A DNA stretch of 64,000 bases from Clostridiales bacterium (GCA_017527865.1 JAFXPN010000039.1:1-64000), one strand, 5' to 3'. Positions 26,722 to 35,396 are shown, counted from the stretch's first letter. Program-made: numbers and translations. Notes: generated from the sequence alone by a model not told the origin.

Positions 26722-27588
26722 TCAGCCTGCCTTAGCAGCGGCAAGTTCATTGACTATATCAATGCTAAGACCGGTGACTTCGGCAATCTTATCAACAGAT
26801 AGAGTTCCAAGTCCGATCAGATTAGTAGCAACCTCGATCTTGTTTTCCTGAATACCTTGTTCAATGCCCTGTTCGATGCCTTGTTCAATTCCGTGTTTAG
26901 TAGCGTCTTCATAAATCTTCTCAAATATATTCATTTTCTCGTCCTCCTTGTATGTAGCGACCTTCGTTTCTTTTACCACTTCCGACAGATCCTTGTAGTG
27001 AAGCTTATCGGCATCTTTCTGTTTAAGATCTTCAATCAGGTCTTTAAGCCTGTGTTTGCCCTTGTACGCTCCGTTTAGGACGATTATCCGCGAACCGTCG
27101 TTGAACGGGATGTTATCATCCGTCTTGCGCGTTATGTTGTATATGGCCTTATTCTTCTTGAGTATATCATGCGAGTATATGAATATCACGATGCTGTCAG
27201 GAATGTCCTTAAAGTCCTGACGCGGCAGAAGGCTCTTGCTGTCGATAATGGCAGAGTGGAATCTTGCGCGCTTCTCTATGTGCTCGTCTCTTGATTTTTG
27301 AACCTCGACGTTATAGATCTGTCCCGTATTAGGATTCTTGGCAATGGCATCAAGAATTATGCTCCTATATGGCGAATTCTCCATCTCTTTTTGAGGATGA
27401 ATGTCATCGATCTCAAGATCGGGATCATCGAGTATCACCCTTATGATGGTCTTGACTATATCAGGTCTGTACTCGGCGCATTTGCGAAAAAAGATATCGT
27501 CCATCAAAGAAGCGTCCTGAAGCCATTCCTGATACCCCTGCTTTAATAGCTCGGGATCAGTCTTATCTATGTACTCTTTAAAATTCAT
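26722..27588 (-). CDS. Rpn-type PD-(D/E)XK nuclease / 'transposase' family protein
   Basis: 288 aa if started at the ATG ending at 27588, which has GGAGG eight bases upstream; an upstream extension to 27720 has no ribosome site. The nuclease core shows 'RSIILDAIAKNPNTGQIYNV' with D80 and 'NVEVQ' (E95, Q97), the PD-(D/E)XK pattern of the family annotated as Rpn recombination-promoting nuclease or PD-(D/E)XK transposase. The C-terminal part has tandem 'GIEQ' repeats (four copies), visible as a 12-nt DNA repeat, and an 'LIGLGTLSVDKIAEVTGLS' segment resembling a helix-turn-helix. Not a classical transposase; no terminal repeats seen. Confidence 0.8.
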   Translation of the reverse strand: MNFKEYIDKTDPELLKQGYQEWLQDASLMDDIFFRKCAEYRPDIVKTIIRVILDDPDLEIDDIHPQKEMENSPYRSIILDAIAKNPNTGQIYNVEVQKSRDEHIEKRARFHSAIIDSKSLLPRQDFKDIPDSIVIFIYSHDILKKNKAIYNITRKTDDNIPFNDGSRIIVLNGAYKGKHRLKDLIEDLKQKDADKLHYKDLSEVVKETKVATYKEDEKMNIFEKIYEDATKHGIEQGIEQGIEQGIQENKIEVATNLIGLGTLSVDKIAEVTGLSIDIVNELAAAKAG

Positions 27589-27678
27589 GATCTGAACCTC
27601 CGTTGTGTTATTTCCACGGCCGTGGAGATTCATAAAACGAGCATAGCATCCTGCCGGATCCCATATAACTACTAAAAA

Positions 27679-27705
27679 CCGACAATATCCGACAAGAAAC
27701 GACAA
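27679..27705. repeat. Three 10-bp-spaced CGACAA repeats
   Basis: Repeats begin at 27679, 27689 and 27699 (CCGACAATAT, CCGACAAGAA, ACGACAA), one helical turn apart. A further GACAA is at 27716. They lie about 90 bp upstream of the start of the minus-strand nuclease gene, so a protein could bind one face of the helix there. Confidence 0.6.
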
Positions 27706-27783
27706 AGGGAATGTTGACAAAAGGGAGATGGCGTGAGTGTGGTTAACAGGATGAAACTGCGTTGTGAATAATCTGTAAAATCG

Positions 27784-27835
27784 CTGATATTCTAGGAATA
27801 TCAGAATTAGGATGCCTTGTCTAAGGCATCCTAAT
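27784..27835. repeat. Two perfect tandem inverted repeats
   Basis: CTGATATTC-TAG-GAATATCAG (27784-27804) is followed immediately by a 13-bp perfect stem: arms at 27806-27818 and 27823-27835 around a GTCT loop. No T-run follows on either strand, so a terminator is unlikely. They sit 25 bp before the LRR gene and may be operators or a 5'-UTR structure. Confidence 0.7.
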
Positions 27836-27860
27836 GATCCTTATAAGCGAGGTGATAATA

Positions 27861-29204
27861 ATGAAAAAGAATATATTGATTGCATTCGTTTTGTCTGCTG
27901 CGATAGTTGCAGGTTCATTTTCTACTTTCTCGAACGGGTTTGTATTCGCAGATGAGAATGATGAAACATATGATGAACCCATCGAAGAATTAATACCGGA
28001 TAGTACTGACGATAGTGCTGGTGATGATGAAATAGCAAGCATAGAGGAATGTATCGATGATTACGATGCATCAGTCGTCGCGATTAATGCAATTAATTTC
28101 CCGGATGCAAACTTCCGCAACTACGTTTCTGAAAATTTTGATACCAATTATGACGGTAATCTGGATTTCTATGAGAGACTTGTTGTTGGCGACATTGGTG
28201 TATCGGGAATGAATATCTATTCTTTAACAGGAATAGAGTATTTTACATATCTGCAATCGCTTAGCTGTAAGATGAATTATCTTACAGAACTTGATGTTAG
28301 CAGCAATACGGAATTGCGAGTATTGATGTGTGATAATAACTTGCTTTCAAGCATTGATGTAAGTCACAATACGAAACTGGAATTGATTAGTTGTACCTAT
28401 AACCTCCTTACTAATCTTGATGTAAGCAACAACACCGTTTTGGAGGATTTATATTGCAATGAAAATCAACTAACAAGACTTAATGTGAGCAACAATAGGG
28501 CATTAGAAGTTCTCATCTGTGATAATAACCGTCTTACGAGTCTCAATGTTAACAACAGTCCTGCATTGCGATGGCTTGAATGCTACAAAAACCAAATTAC
28601 AAGACTTGATATAAGTTCTTGTAACATTCTGATAAATCTTTACAAAACATGCGAGCATACAATAACGGACAACATTGTAAATATCTCTTATTGGCCTGAT
28701 CCTGATAATATATTTACTTATCAGGAACTTAGTTATGATTATGGAACATCGATTATATCAGAGGAGGAACCCCCGGCTCCTGCAGGATCGGTAAATATGT
28801 ATCGCCTATATAACCCCAACAGCGGGGAACACTTCTATACTGCAAATGCAGGTGAGCGCAATCATCTCATAAGTCTCGGATGGAACGATGAAGGCATAGG
28901 GTGGGTCGCGCCTGCGTCATCAAACACTCCTGTATACAGACTCTATAATCAGAACGGCGGGGAGCATCATTACACTACGAGCATCGCAGAACGCGATCAT
29001 CTCGTAAGTCTCGGCTGGAACGACGAGGGCATCGGCTGGTATTCCGACGATCAGGAACGGGTGCCGTTGTACCGGCAGTATAATCCGAATGCTTTTGCCA
29101 ACAACCATAACTACACGACAAGTCTGTCCGAGAACAACTGGCTCGTATCGATAGGATGGCAGGCTGAGGGCATCGGCTGGTACGGCACGGGAACAGGCGG
29201 CTGA
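27861..29204 (+). CDS. Secreted LRR protein with DUF5648 repeats
   Basis: 447 aa from the ATG at 27861, which has GAGGTG six bases upstream. Signal peptide 1-30, then an acidic linker and an EF-hand-like 'DTNYDGNLDF' (94-103). Six consecutive 21-residue leucine-rich repeats (about 131-256) follow the pattern LxxLxCxxNxLxxLDVSxNxx. Three DUF5648-like repeats (about 312-348, 357-393, 402-440) have 'YRLYNPNSGEHFYT' and 'LGWNDEGIGW'. No sortase motif or membrane anchor is visible, so it is probably released or held by the repeats. The LRR half is markedly AT-rich compared with the DUF5648 half and the rest of the window, suggesting a mosaic origin. Confidence 0.85.
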   Translation: MKKNILIAFVLSAAIVAGSFSTFSNGFVFADENDETYDEPIEELIPDSTDDSAGDDEIASIEECIDDYDASVVAINAINFPDANFRNYVSENFDTNYDGNLDFYERLVVGDIGVSGMNIYSLTGIEYFTYLQSLSCKMNYLTELDVSSNTELRVLMCDNNLLSSIDVSHNTKLELISCTYNLLTNLDVSNNTVLEDLYCNENQLTRLNVSNNRALEVLICDNNRLTSLNVNNSPALRWLECYKNQITRLDISSCNILINLYKTCEHTITDNIVNISYWPDPDNIFTYQELSYDYGTSIISEEEPPAPAGSVNMYRLYNPNSGEHFYTANAGERNHLISLGWNDEGIGWVAPASSNTPVYRLYNQNGGEHHYTTSIAERDHLVSLGWNDEGIGWYSDDQERVPLYRQYNPNAFANNHNYTTSLSENNWLVSIGWQAEGIGWYGTGTGG

Positions 29205-29221
29205 TAATAGTTAAGGTTAGC

Positions 29222-29375
29222 GTTAATGTTTTTGCAAAAAAATAAACGCAAACATTAACTGGCATCCGTTCGAAAAGAGGGCTGTTCCAAACCGCGTTCC
29301 AAAACCTCCAAAGTGGAACGCATAAATGGCACAAACAGGCCTTTTTGCCAATACCGTGTTCCAATTCTTGAATTT
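29222..29375. repeat. Intergenic inverted repeats around GTTCCA/TGGAAC
   Basis: This 312-bp gap between the LRR gene and ispE has no gene. It holds GTTAATGTTT (29222-29231) and its perfect complement AAACATTAAC (29250-29259). Further on are two inverted pairs built from GTTCCA and TGGAAC: GCGTTCCA with TGGAACGC, then GTGTTCCA with TGGAACGC, plus an extra GTTCCA. Origin unknown; a degraded mobile element or structured RNA are options. Confidence 0.6.
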
Positions 29376-29453
29376 TGGAACGCCTGTTGGTACACGGCAT
29401 TCATCGACTGCTTGTTCGGCATCGTTGCAGACAGATGATGGAGCGTTTAAGTA

Positions 29454-29490
29454 AGCCCGGGGGGGAAGTGAACCCCGGGCTTTTTGTTTT
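29454..29490 (+). terminator. Strong terminator before ispE
   Basis: AGCCCGGGG (29454-29462) pairs with CCCCGGGCT (29473-29481), followed by TTTTGTTTTT. It probably ends transcripts from the LRR gene or from the repeat-rich gap. Confidence 0.9.
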
Positions 29491-29504
29491 TGCGAGGAAA
29501 GCGG

Positions 29505-29510
29505 TAATAT
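29505..29510 (+). promoter_or_regulatory. Possible -10 of ispE, leaderless
   Basis: TAATAT ends six bases before the ATG at 29517, and no ribosome site is found within 15 bases upstream. The -35 is not convincing. Proposed by analogy with the Hsp70 and ABC exporter genes. Confidence 0.35.
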
Positions 29511-29516
29511 ACATGT

Positions 29517-30443
29517 ATGAAGAAGACATATACCACAACGGCGCCTGCCAAGATAAATCTGTTCCTCCGCGTCTGCGGGAAATACGACAACGGCTATCAC
29601 AGGCTGTACATGCTCATGCAAAGTCTGTCGCTGGGCGATGAGATCAGCGTTGAGTTCGATGACGGCCGCGGGTTTGACATAGAGATCGAATCCGGCGTTC
29701 CCATACCGCGCGAAAAGGATCTGGGCTATAAAGCTGCAAAGGCGTTTTATGATGCATGGGAAGACAAGCTGAAGACGGAGGCAAAGCCGGTTCAGGAATT
29801 TCCATATACGTTTATAAGGGAAGTAAAAAAGGTCCCGTCACAGGCGGGCCTCGGAGGAGGCAGCTCGGATGCGGCGTCAGTCCTCAAGATCCTGCAGGAA
29901 CATTTCGGCAATCCGCTGACAGATGATGAACTGTTGAATATCAGCAGCAGACTCGGCGCGGATGTTCCGTTCTTCCTTACGGGCGGGACATGCATCTGCG
30001 AAGGGATAGGAGAGAAGATCACGAAGCTGCCTGACCTTAAGGGCGTTAATGTCCTGCTCGTTAAGCCTGAAGCGGGAGTGCCGACCGGCGAGTGCTATGC
30101 GCTGTCGGATGAGATGTACGAGCCTTTTGATGAAGAAGAATATAAGAAGAGTATCGGTGAAGCATTCCTTGATGAAGGACTTGCGCCTGCTGAAAGGATA
30201 AAGAAAGCCTCGCGGTTCCTGATCAACGACCTCCAGGCTCCGGCGGAACGGATCGCCCCCGTGATCACCGGCATCATCGGATCCGTAAAAAGAACCGGTC
30301 CGTGCTTTGCTGCAATGACCGGTTCGGGATCTTGTGTATTCGGTATCTATGAGGATGAGAAGACCCGGGATGAAGCGGAAGCGCTTCTGAAGGCGGATCC
30401 TCAGGCATCAGGCTGTCAGATCATCCCTGCCTGCTTCTCCTGA
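29517..30443 (+). CDS. ispE: CDP-ME kinase of the MEP isoprenoid pathway
   Basis: GHMP-family kinase phosphorylating 4-diphosphocytidyl-2-C-methyl-D-erythritol. N-terminal 'APAKINLFLRVCGKYDNGYH' contains the conserved Lys; the ATP loop is 'VPSQAGLGGGSSDAASVL'; 'GADVPFFLTGGTCICEGIGE' and the C-terminal 'AAMTGSGSCVFGIY' complete the fold. 308 aa is slightly longer than the usual 285-295. Its end overlaps the convergent GNAT gene by 36 bp. Confidence 0.95.
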   Translation: MKKTYTTTAPAKINLFLRVCGKYDNGYHRLYMLMQSLSLGDEISVEFDDGRGFDIEIESGVPIPREKDLGYKAAKAFYDAWEDKLKTEAKPVQEFPYTFIREVKKVPSQAGLGGGSSDAASVLKILQEHFGNPLTDDELLNISSRLGADVPFFLTGGTCICEGIGEKITKLPDLKGVNVLLVKPEAGVPTGECYALSDEMYEPFDEEEYKKSIGEAFLDEGLAPAERIKKASRFLINDLQAPAERIAPVITGIIGSVKRTGPCFAAMTGSGSCVFGIYEDEKTRDEAEALLKADPQASGCQIIPACFS

Positions 30444-30977
30444 TATATAGGCGAACAGTCCTCTCTCGTAACCTCTTGAATCTTCGCTGTCCAGGACGAT
30501 AAATCCGCGGTTGCAGTAAAAATCCTTCATCCTGATATTTGAGATCGCGGTATGGAGGAGCACGAGCCCGGATCTTGAGGCGACGGGCATGCGGAGAGCC
30601 TCGTTCATCAGCGTGACGCCGAGCCCCGTGTCGCGGTATCTTTCAGCTACAGCAAATCTCGAGATGTAGGCGCAGTCCCGGTATTCCCGTAAAGTGCGGG
30701 CGGTCTGGACCGAGAAACTGTACTTCATCGGATTGTCGCAGTAGCTTACCGTAATCGTTCCTACAGGTTCATCGTTGACGGTGGCAACGAGACAGTGATG
30801 TCTTCTTATGCGCTCTTTGACGGATTCAACGCTCTCGGTCAGAGACTCGAGCACATCGCCGTTGATCCCCGAAGCCTGACGGTAGAATTCCATAGCCTCG
30901 CGGATAAGATCACGGACCTTCTTCGCATCTTCCGGAAGCGCATCCCTTATGATAATGTCCTCTTGATATTCTTCCAC
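30408..30977 (-). CDS. GNAT acetyltransferase at the end of the arg operon
   Basis: 189-aa GCN5-related N-acetyltransferase. The acetyl-CoA motif A is 'ISRFAVAERYRDTGLGVTLM' with R-x-T-G-L-G, preceded by a beta strand and followed by 'YCNRGFIVLD'. GTG start with AGAGGT five bases upstream. It begins 26 bp after argF and reads in the same direction, so it is probably the fifth gene of the arg operon. Since the operon has argC, argB, argD and argF but not argJ or argA, this protein may supply N-acetylglutamate synthase activity. That is inference only; other GNAT roles are possible. Confidence 0.75.
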   Translation of the reverse strand: MEEYQEDIIIRDALPEDAKKVRDLIREAMEFYRQASGINGDVLESLTESVESVKERIRRHHCLVATVNDEPVGTITVSYCDNPMKYSFSVQTARTLREYRDCAYISRFAVAERYRDTGLGVTLMNEALRMPVASRSGLVLLHTAISNIRMKDFYCNRGFIVLDSEDSRGYERGLFAYISGEAGRDDLTA

Positions 30978-31003
30978 TTGTGACCTCTCGCCTGATGATC
31001 TTA

Positions 31004-31930
31004 TCAGGAATTAAGATAACAGTTTACAAGGATCGCCTTGTGAGCATGAAGCCTGTTCTCTGCCTCCTGGAAGACATAGCTTCTGGGTCCGTCGATGATG
31101 TCTTCGGTAACTTCATAACCTCTGTAAGCAGGCAGACAGTGAAGGAAGATCGCATCCTTGTCTGCGACGCTGAACAGATCCTTGTTGATCTGATAATCCT
31201 TGAAGATCTCGACCCTCTTTGCCTTCTCTTCTTCCTGGCCCATGGATGTCCAAGTGTCGGCATAAAGGACATCTGCATCCTTGGCTGCCTCGTAAGGGTC
31301 AGTGGTCATGAGCACCTTAGAGCCTGTAACGGCTGCGTCCTCCAAAGCCTGATCGACATACTTCTGAGGGCATGTGTAATCCTTCGGGGATGCGACGGCA
31401 ATATCCATTCCTGCTTTGGCGCAAGCCTGGAGCAGGGAGTTGGCTACATTATTTCCGTCTCCGATATAAGCGAGCTTCAGCCCCTTAAGATCGCCTTTGA
31501 CTTCTTTGATCGTAAGAAGGTCGGCGAGCATCTGCGTGGGATGCTGATCATCCGTAAGACCGTTGATAACGGGAATAGATCCGTACTTTGCAAGATCGAC
31601 CACATCCTGATGGGAGAAGGTCCTTATCATGATCCCGTCAACCATTCCGGAGAGGACCTTGGCCGTATCATGGATCGTCTCGCCGCGGCCTATCTGTATG
31701 GCATCGTTGCTCAAGTACAGCGCGTGGCCGCCTAATTGATACATGCCGACTTCGAAAGATACGCGTGTCCTTGTCGATGACTTCGTGAAGATCATCGCGA
31801 GTGTCTTGCCTTTAAGGTAGTGGTGCTCTATGCCTGTCTTGACCTTAGCCTTCATATCGGCAGCAATGTCGAGAAGGTAGTTAAGCTCCTCTATGCCTAC
31901 GTCTTCGTGAAAATCTATATAGTGTTTCAT
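31004..31930 (-). CDS. argF: Ornithine carbamoyltransferase
   Basis: Converts ornithine and carbamoyl phosphate to citrulline. Carbamoyl-phosphate loop 'FTKSSTRTRVSFEVGMYQLG', 'GLTDDQHPTQMLADLLT' and the ornithine signature 'FLHCLPAYRGYEVTEDI' are intact; 308 aa is standard. Its start overlaps the argD stop by 4 bp. argG and argH are not in this window. Confidence 0.96.
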   Translation of the reverse strand: MKHYIDFHEDVGIEELNYLLDIAADMKAKVKTGIEHHYLKGKTLAMIFTKSSTRTRVSFEVGMYQLGGHALYLSNDAIQIGRGETIHDTAKVLSGMVDGIMIRTFSHQDVVDLAKYGSIPVINGLTDDQHPTQMLADLLTIKEVKGDLKGLKLAYIGDGNNVANSLLQACAKAGMDIAVASPKDYTCPQKYVDQALEDAAVTGSKVLMTTDPYEAAKDADVLYADTWTSMGQEEEKAKRVEIFKDYQINKDLFSVADKDAIFLHCLPAYRGYEVTEDIIDGPRSYVFQEAENRLHAHKAILVNCYLNS

Positions 31931-33159
31931 GTGATATTGCCTTTCCGGTTGCCCTTTAAGATCTTGCCTAATGCCGTTACGAACATTGCCGCCTCGCGCT
32001 CGTTGATGATGAGGGGAGGAGCGATCCTTATCGTTGATGTCCCGATGGAGCTTACGAGATAACCTTCCTGCATGAGGAGCGTCTTCATTCCCGAAGCCAT
32101 TATGGATGAGTCGAACTCTATTCCTATCAGAAGCCCCATTCCTCTTACATCGACGATCTTGCCGGTCTTTTCCTTGAGCTCGCCCAGCTTATCGAACAGG
32201 AATGAGCTGACTTTGTTGACGTTGGCGAGGATCCCTTTCTCGGAGTCAAGGATCTGATCGATGACTGCGTTTCCCGCGGCGCATGCCAGGGGGTTGCCGC
32301 CGAATGTCGATCCGTGGTCGCCGGCTCTCATGCCTGTCGCGACCTCATCGGTGCAGAGCATTGCTCCGATGGGAACGCCTCCTGCAAGGCCCTTCGCGAG
32401 TGTCATTATATCGGGTTTGATATCGTAGTTCTCATAGCAGAACAGCCTGCCGGTCCTTCCGATCCCTGTCTGGATCTCATCGACTATGAGGATGACGCCG
32501 CGTCTTCTTGTGAGTTCGCGGACCTGCCTGATATACTCGCGGTCCGCGGGATGGACGCCGCTCTCGCCCTGTATCAGCTCGAGCATAACGGCGCAGGTCT
32601 TCTCGTCGATGGCATGCTCAAGAGCATCGATATCATTGATGTCCACGTACTTAAATCCGGGTACGGCGGGAGCGAACGGAGTCCTGAACTTCTCCTGCCC
32701 GGTTGCGGCGATCGTGGCGAGGGTACGCCCGTGGAAGCTCATGTTGAGGGTTATGATCTCGTTCTTCTCGGGAAGTCCTTTGTAGTAATAATACCCGCGC
32801 GCTATCTTGATCGCTGCTTCGTTGGCTTCCGCGCCCGAATTCGCGAAAAAGACCTTATCCGCAAAACTGTGCGAACACAGCTTAAATGCGAGCTCCGATC
32901 TTTGAGGGATCACATAATAGTTGCTGCAGTGGATGAGCTTCTTGGCCTGATCCGCGATGGTCTTTGTAAGCTCGCGGTTGCCGTGTCCCAAAGAGTTTAC
33001 CGCGATGCCGCCGATCATATCCATGTATTTCCTGCCGTCCGCATCGTAGAGCCAGACGCCCCTGCCGTGCGTAAAGCTTATAGGCAGCGGATTAAATACA
33101 TTGAGACAGTATTTTGTATCGTAGAGCTTGGACAGCTCGTAGTCGTTTTCTATTCCCAT
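31927..33159 (-). CDS. argD: Acetylornithine aminotransferase
   Basis: PLP enzyme of class III aminotransferases making N-acetylornithine from the semialdehyde. Visible: 'VFFANSGAEANEAAIKIAR', 'LIVDEIQTGIGRTGRLFCYE', the PLP lysine in 'MTLAKGLAGGVPIGA' and 'GDHGSTFGGNPLACAA'. 410 aa; overlaps argF by 4 bp and follows argB after 21 bp. Confidence 0.95.
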   Translation of the reverse strand: MGIENDYELSKLYDTKYCLNVFNPLPISFTHGRGVWLYDADGRKYMDMIGGIAVNSLGHGNRELTKTIADQAKKLIHCSNYYVIPQRSELAFKLCSHSFADKVFFANSGAEANEAAIKIARGYYYYKGLPEKNEIITLNMSFHGRTLATIAATGQEKFRTPFAPAVPGFKYVDINDIDALEHAIDEKTCAVMLELIQGESGVHPADREYIRQVRELTRRRGVILIVDEIQTGIGRTGRLFCYENYDIKPDIMTLAKGLAGGVPIGAMLCTDEVATGMRAGDHGSTFGGNPLACAAGNAVIDQILDSEKGILANVNKVSSFLFDKLGELKEKTGKIVDVRGMGLLIGIEFDSSIMASGMKTLLMQEGYLVSSIGTSTIRIAPPLIINEREAAMFVTALGKILKGNRKGNIT

Positions 33160-33180
33160 AAGGGTCTCCTTATCGATCTG

Positions 33181-34113
33181 TTACTTAATCTCACTCTTAT
33201 CCTTGACGATCATGGTCCCGATGCCTCGTCGCGTGAACATCTCGAGGATGATGCTGTGCGGGATCCTGCCGTCGATGATGTGGGCCCGTTTGACGCCTCT
33301 GATGACCGTGTCGAGACAGCCGTCCACCTTAGGTATCATACCACCTGTGATGATGCCATCTCTTTTACATTCTTCTATCAAAGGTATGTCAAGCTGACCG
33401 ATCAATGTCTTCGTTCCGTCTTCGTTGTCCTTAAGCACACCCCGCACATCCGTTAATACGATCAGTTTGCTCGCTTTTAATGCCACGGCGATCTCTGCCG
33501 CCACGGTGTCGGCATTGATGTTGTAGCTCTGTCCGTCGAATCCTACGCCGATGGGCGCGATGATCGGAATGTATTCGTCGTTCGCGAGCATCTCGATGAC
33601 GTGTGTATTGATCCTGGTTATCTTTCCGACATATCCGACATCGAGGTCATTGCCGTCCTGATCCTTCGTAAGCTTCTCGGCCTCGATGACATTGCCGTCG
33701 ATACCGCAGATGCCGACTGCCTTCGCGCCCTTAAGGTTGAGCGCTGAAACGATCGCCTTGTTGGTCTTTCCGATGAGCACCATCTGCGCGATTTCCATGG
33801 TCTTCTCGTCGGTGTATCTCAACCCGTTTACAAAGTGCGATTCGACATTCACTTCCTTCAGCATTCCGGTGATGTCGGGTCCGCCGCCGTGAACGATTAT
33901 GGGGTTGATCCCGATGTACTTAAGGAGCGTGATATCGTCCATAACGCAGTTTCTTAAGTCATCGTTTACCATCGCGTTTCCGCCGTACTTGATGACGATC
34001 GTCTGTCCGCGCAGCTTCCTGATGTAGGGAAGCGCCTCGATGAGGATCGAAGCCCTGTCTATCTTTTCCTGCATCTGTCCCGATATTACGGGCATCTCTT
34101 TTTGTCCTGCCAT
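33181..34113 (-). CDS. argB: Acetylglutamate kinase
   Basis: Amino-acid kinase phosphorylating N-acetylglutamate. '[14 protein letters not shown]', '[14 protein letters not shown]' and '[10 protein letters not shown]' are diagnostic. The 310-aa length, with an N-terminal helix ('[20 protein letters not shown]'), is like arginine-inhibited hexameric enzymes, so feedback inhibition is plausible. There is no fused GNAT domain. One base separates it from argC. Confidence 0.95.
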   Translation of the reverse strand: MAGQKEMPVISGQMQEKIDRASILIEALPYIRKLRGQTIVIKYGGNAMVNDDLRNCVMDDITLLKYIGINPIIVHGGGPDITGMLKEVNVESHFVNGLRYTDEKTMEIAQMVLIGKTNKAIVSALNLKGAKAVGICGIDGNVIEAEKLTKDQDGNDLDVGYVGKITRINTHVIEMLANDEYIPIIAPIGVGFDGQSYNINADTVAAEIAVALKASKLIVLTDVRGVLKDNEDGTKTLIGQLDIPLIEECKRDGIITGGMIPKVDGCLDTVIRGVKRAHIIDGRIPHSIILEMFTRRGIGTMIVKDKSEIK

Positions 34114-34114
34114 A

Positions 34115-35194
34115 TCAAACTCCTCTTGTAAGTGTTGAAAGTCCCGTGCCCTCAGGCAGCGAGAACATCGCGTTAAATGCCTGTACCGCTTGTAAAGCAG
34201 CGCCCTTGCCCAGGTTATCCTGAGCGGAGAACAGCTTTATCAATCCCGTATCTTCGTCGTAAACACCTGTTATGTCAATGAAGTTGCTTCCCGCCACGTT
34301 CTTGACGTCAGGCATCACGCCTTCGGGGAGGATCCTTACAAAGTCCTCATTCTCATAATACTTTGCAAGCACATCTCTTACCTTGCCCGAATCGATCCCC
34401 TCTGCGAAAAGCCCGTCCGGTCTGCAGTAGATGCTTGCGAGCATTCCTCTTCTGAAAGGTGCAAGATGCGGCGTGAAGGCTGCGTGCACGGCTTTTCCGG
34501 AACCGTCTCCCGCGAGGAAGGACAGCTGCTCATTGATCTCCGTGCTGTGTCTGTGTCCCGTAACGCCGTAAGGCTTGAAGCTCTCATCAAGTTCACAGTA
34601 GGAATACTCGAGCTTTTCTTTGCGTCCTGCTCCCGTAACTCCCGATACCGCATCTATAATGATACCTTCTTTTAATATAAGACCTTCCTTGAGGAAAGGC
34701 GTCAATGCGAGGATGGAACAGGTTGGATAGCAGCCCGGATTGGCCGTCAGCCTCGTTGTCTTAAGATCATCCCTGTAGAGTTCGGGAAGTCCGTAGACGG
34801 CTTCCGCGAGCAGTTCCGGGTGAGGATGCTCGAGCTTATATGACTTCTTATATGTTTCTATATCCTTATAACGGAAGTCACCGCTGTGATCTATGACGCG
34901 GCAGCCCGCTTCGAGGAGCTTCGGAACGACAGCCGAAGACACTCCGTGGGGAAGGGCGGTGATGACGAGGTCGCTCTCTTTGCCGATGGTTCCGTACGGA
35001 ACATCTTCCGTGCTGACGAGGACGATGTCGCACAGACCTCTCATAACGGGATATATATCTGAGAACTTCTTTCCTTTGAATGTCTCGGATGTAAGATACA
35101 ACAGCTCAACGTCCGGGTGTGACATGAATCCGTGTACGAGTTCCGCGCCCACGTATCCGGTGCTTCCGACTATACTTACTTTAATCTTATCCAT
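34115..35194 (-). CDS. argC: N-acetyl-gamma-glutamyl-phosphate reductase
   Basis: NADPH-dependent reductase, first gene of the operon. N-terminal '[19 protein letters not shown]' binds the nucleotide, and the active-site Cys is in '[15 protein letters not shown]'. 359 aa includes a typical C-terminal 'FNAMFSLPE'. GGAG lies 11 bases upstream of the ATG. The ArgR-type box is in the promoter. Confidence 0.95.
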   Translation of the reverse strand: MDKIKVSIVGSTGYVGAELVHGFMSHPDVELLYLTSETFKGKKFSDIYPVMRGLCDIVLVSTEDVPYGTIGKESDLVITALPHGVSSAVVPKLLEAGCRVIDHSGDFRYKDIETYKKSYKLEHPHPELLAEAVYGLPELYRDDLKTTRLTANPGCYPTCSILALTPFLKEGLILKEGIIIDAVSGVTGAGRKEKLEYSYCELDESFKPYGVTGHRHSTEINEQLSFLAGDGSGKAVHAAFTPHLAPFRRGMLASIYCRPDGLFAEGIDSGKVRDVLAKYYENEDFVRILPEGVMPDVKNVAGSNFIDITGVYDEDTGLIKLFSAQDNLGKGAALQAVQAFNAMFSLPEGTGLSTLTRGV

Positions 35195-35230
35195 AAATAC
35201 TATGACTCCGCTTTTCGAAAAGATTTATGC

Positions 35231-35259
35231 AGTTTAATGCATAATTATTCATTTGTCAA
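35231..35259 (-). promoter_or_regulatory. Promoter of the arg operon
   Basis: On the minus strand TTGACA (35259-35254), a 17-bp spacer, and TAAACT (35236-35231). The transcript would start near 35225, with a leader of about 30 nt that includes the palindrome CTTTTCGAAAAG (35211-35222). Confidence 0.85.
35236..35253. promoter_or_regulatory. ARG box (ArgR operator)
   Basis: AATGCATAATTATTCATT fits the ArgR/AhrC box pattern WNTGNATWWWWATNCANW at every position. It fills the spacer between the -35 and -10, so an arginine-bound repressor would exclude RNA polymerase. A half-like TTGAATAAA is further upstream near 35330. Confidence 0.85.
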
Positions 35260-35396
35260 CGGTTGTCGCAAATGCACAAATGTCAAAGTGATTTAATGTG
35301 CAAAACGTAAAAACAAGATGCATTTCAATTGAATAAACAACAAATAACAATTGATTTTTTTGGTAAGACTGTCGAATAGAAGATGAAAAAGCCCTT

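Noticed and set aside
27589..27720. N-terminal extension of the Rpn-type nuclease
   Set aside because: No ribosome site; the ATG ending at 27588 has a good one, and the extension covers the repeat region.
29280..29400. CRISPR-like array from the GTTCCA repeats
   Set aside because: Repeats are short, inverted and irregularly spaced, and no cas genes are nearby.
26722..29490. Complete insertion sequence or transposon
   Set aside because: No terminal inverted repeats bracketing the nuclease and no target duplications could be seen; the enzyme family is not a classical transposase.
32314..33456. 380-codon plus-strand open frame opposite argD
   Set aside because: Antisense shadow of argD and argB, whose family motifs are complete; no ribosome site or recognisable domain.
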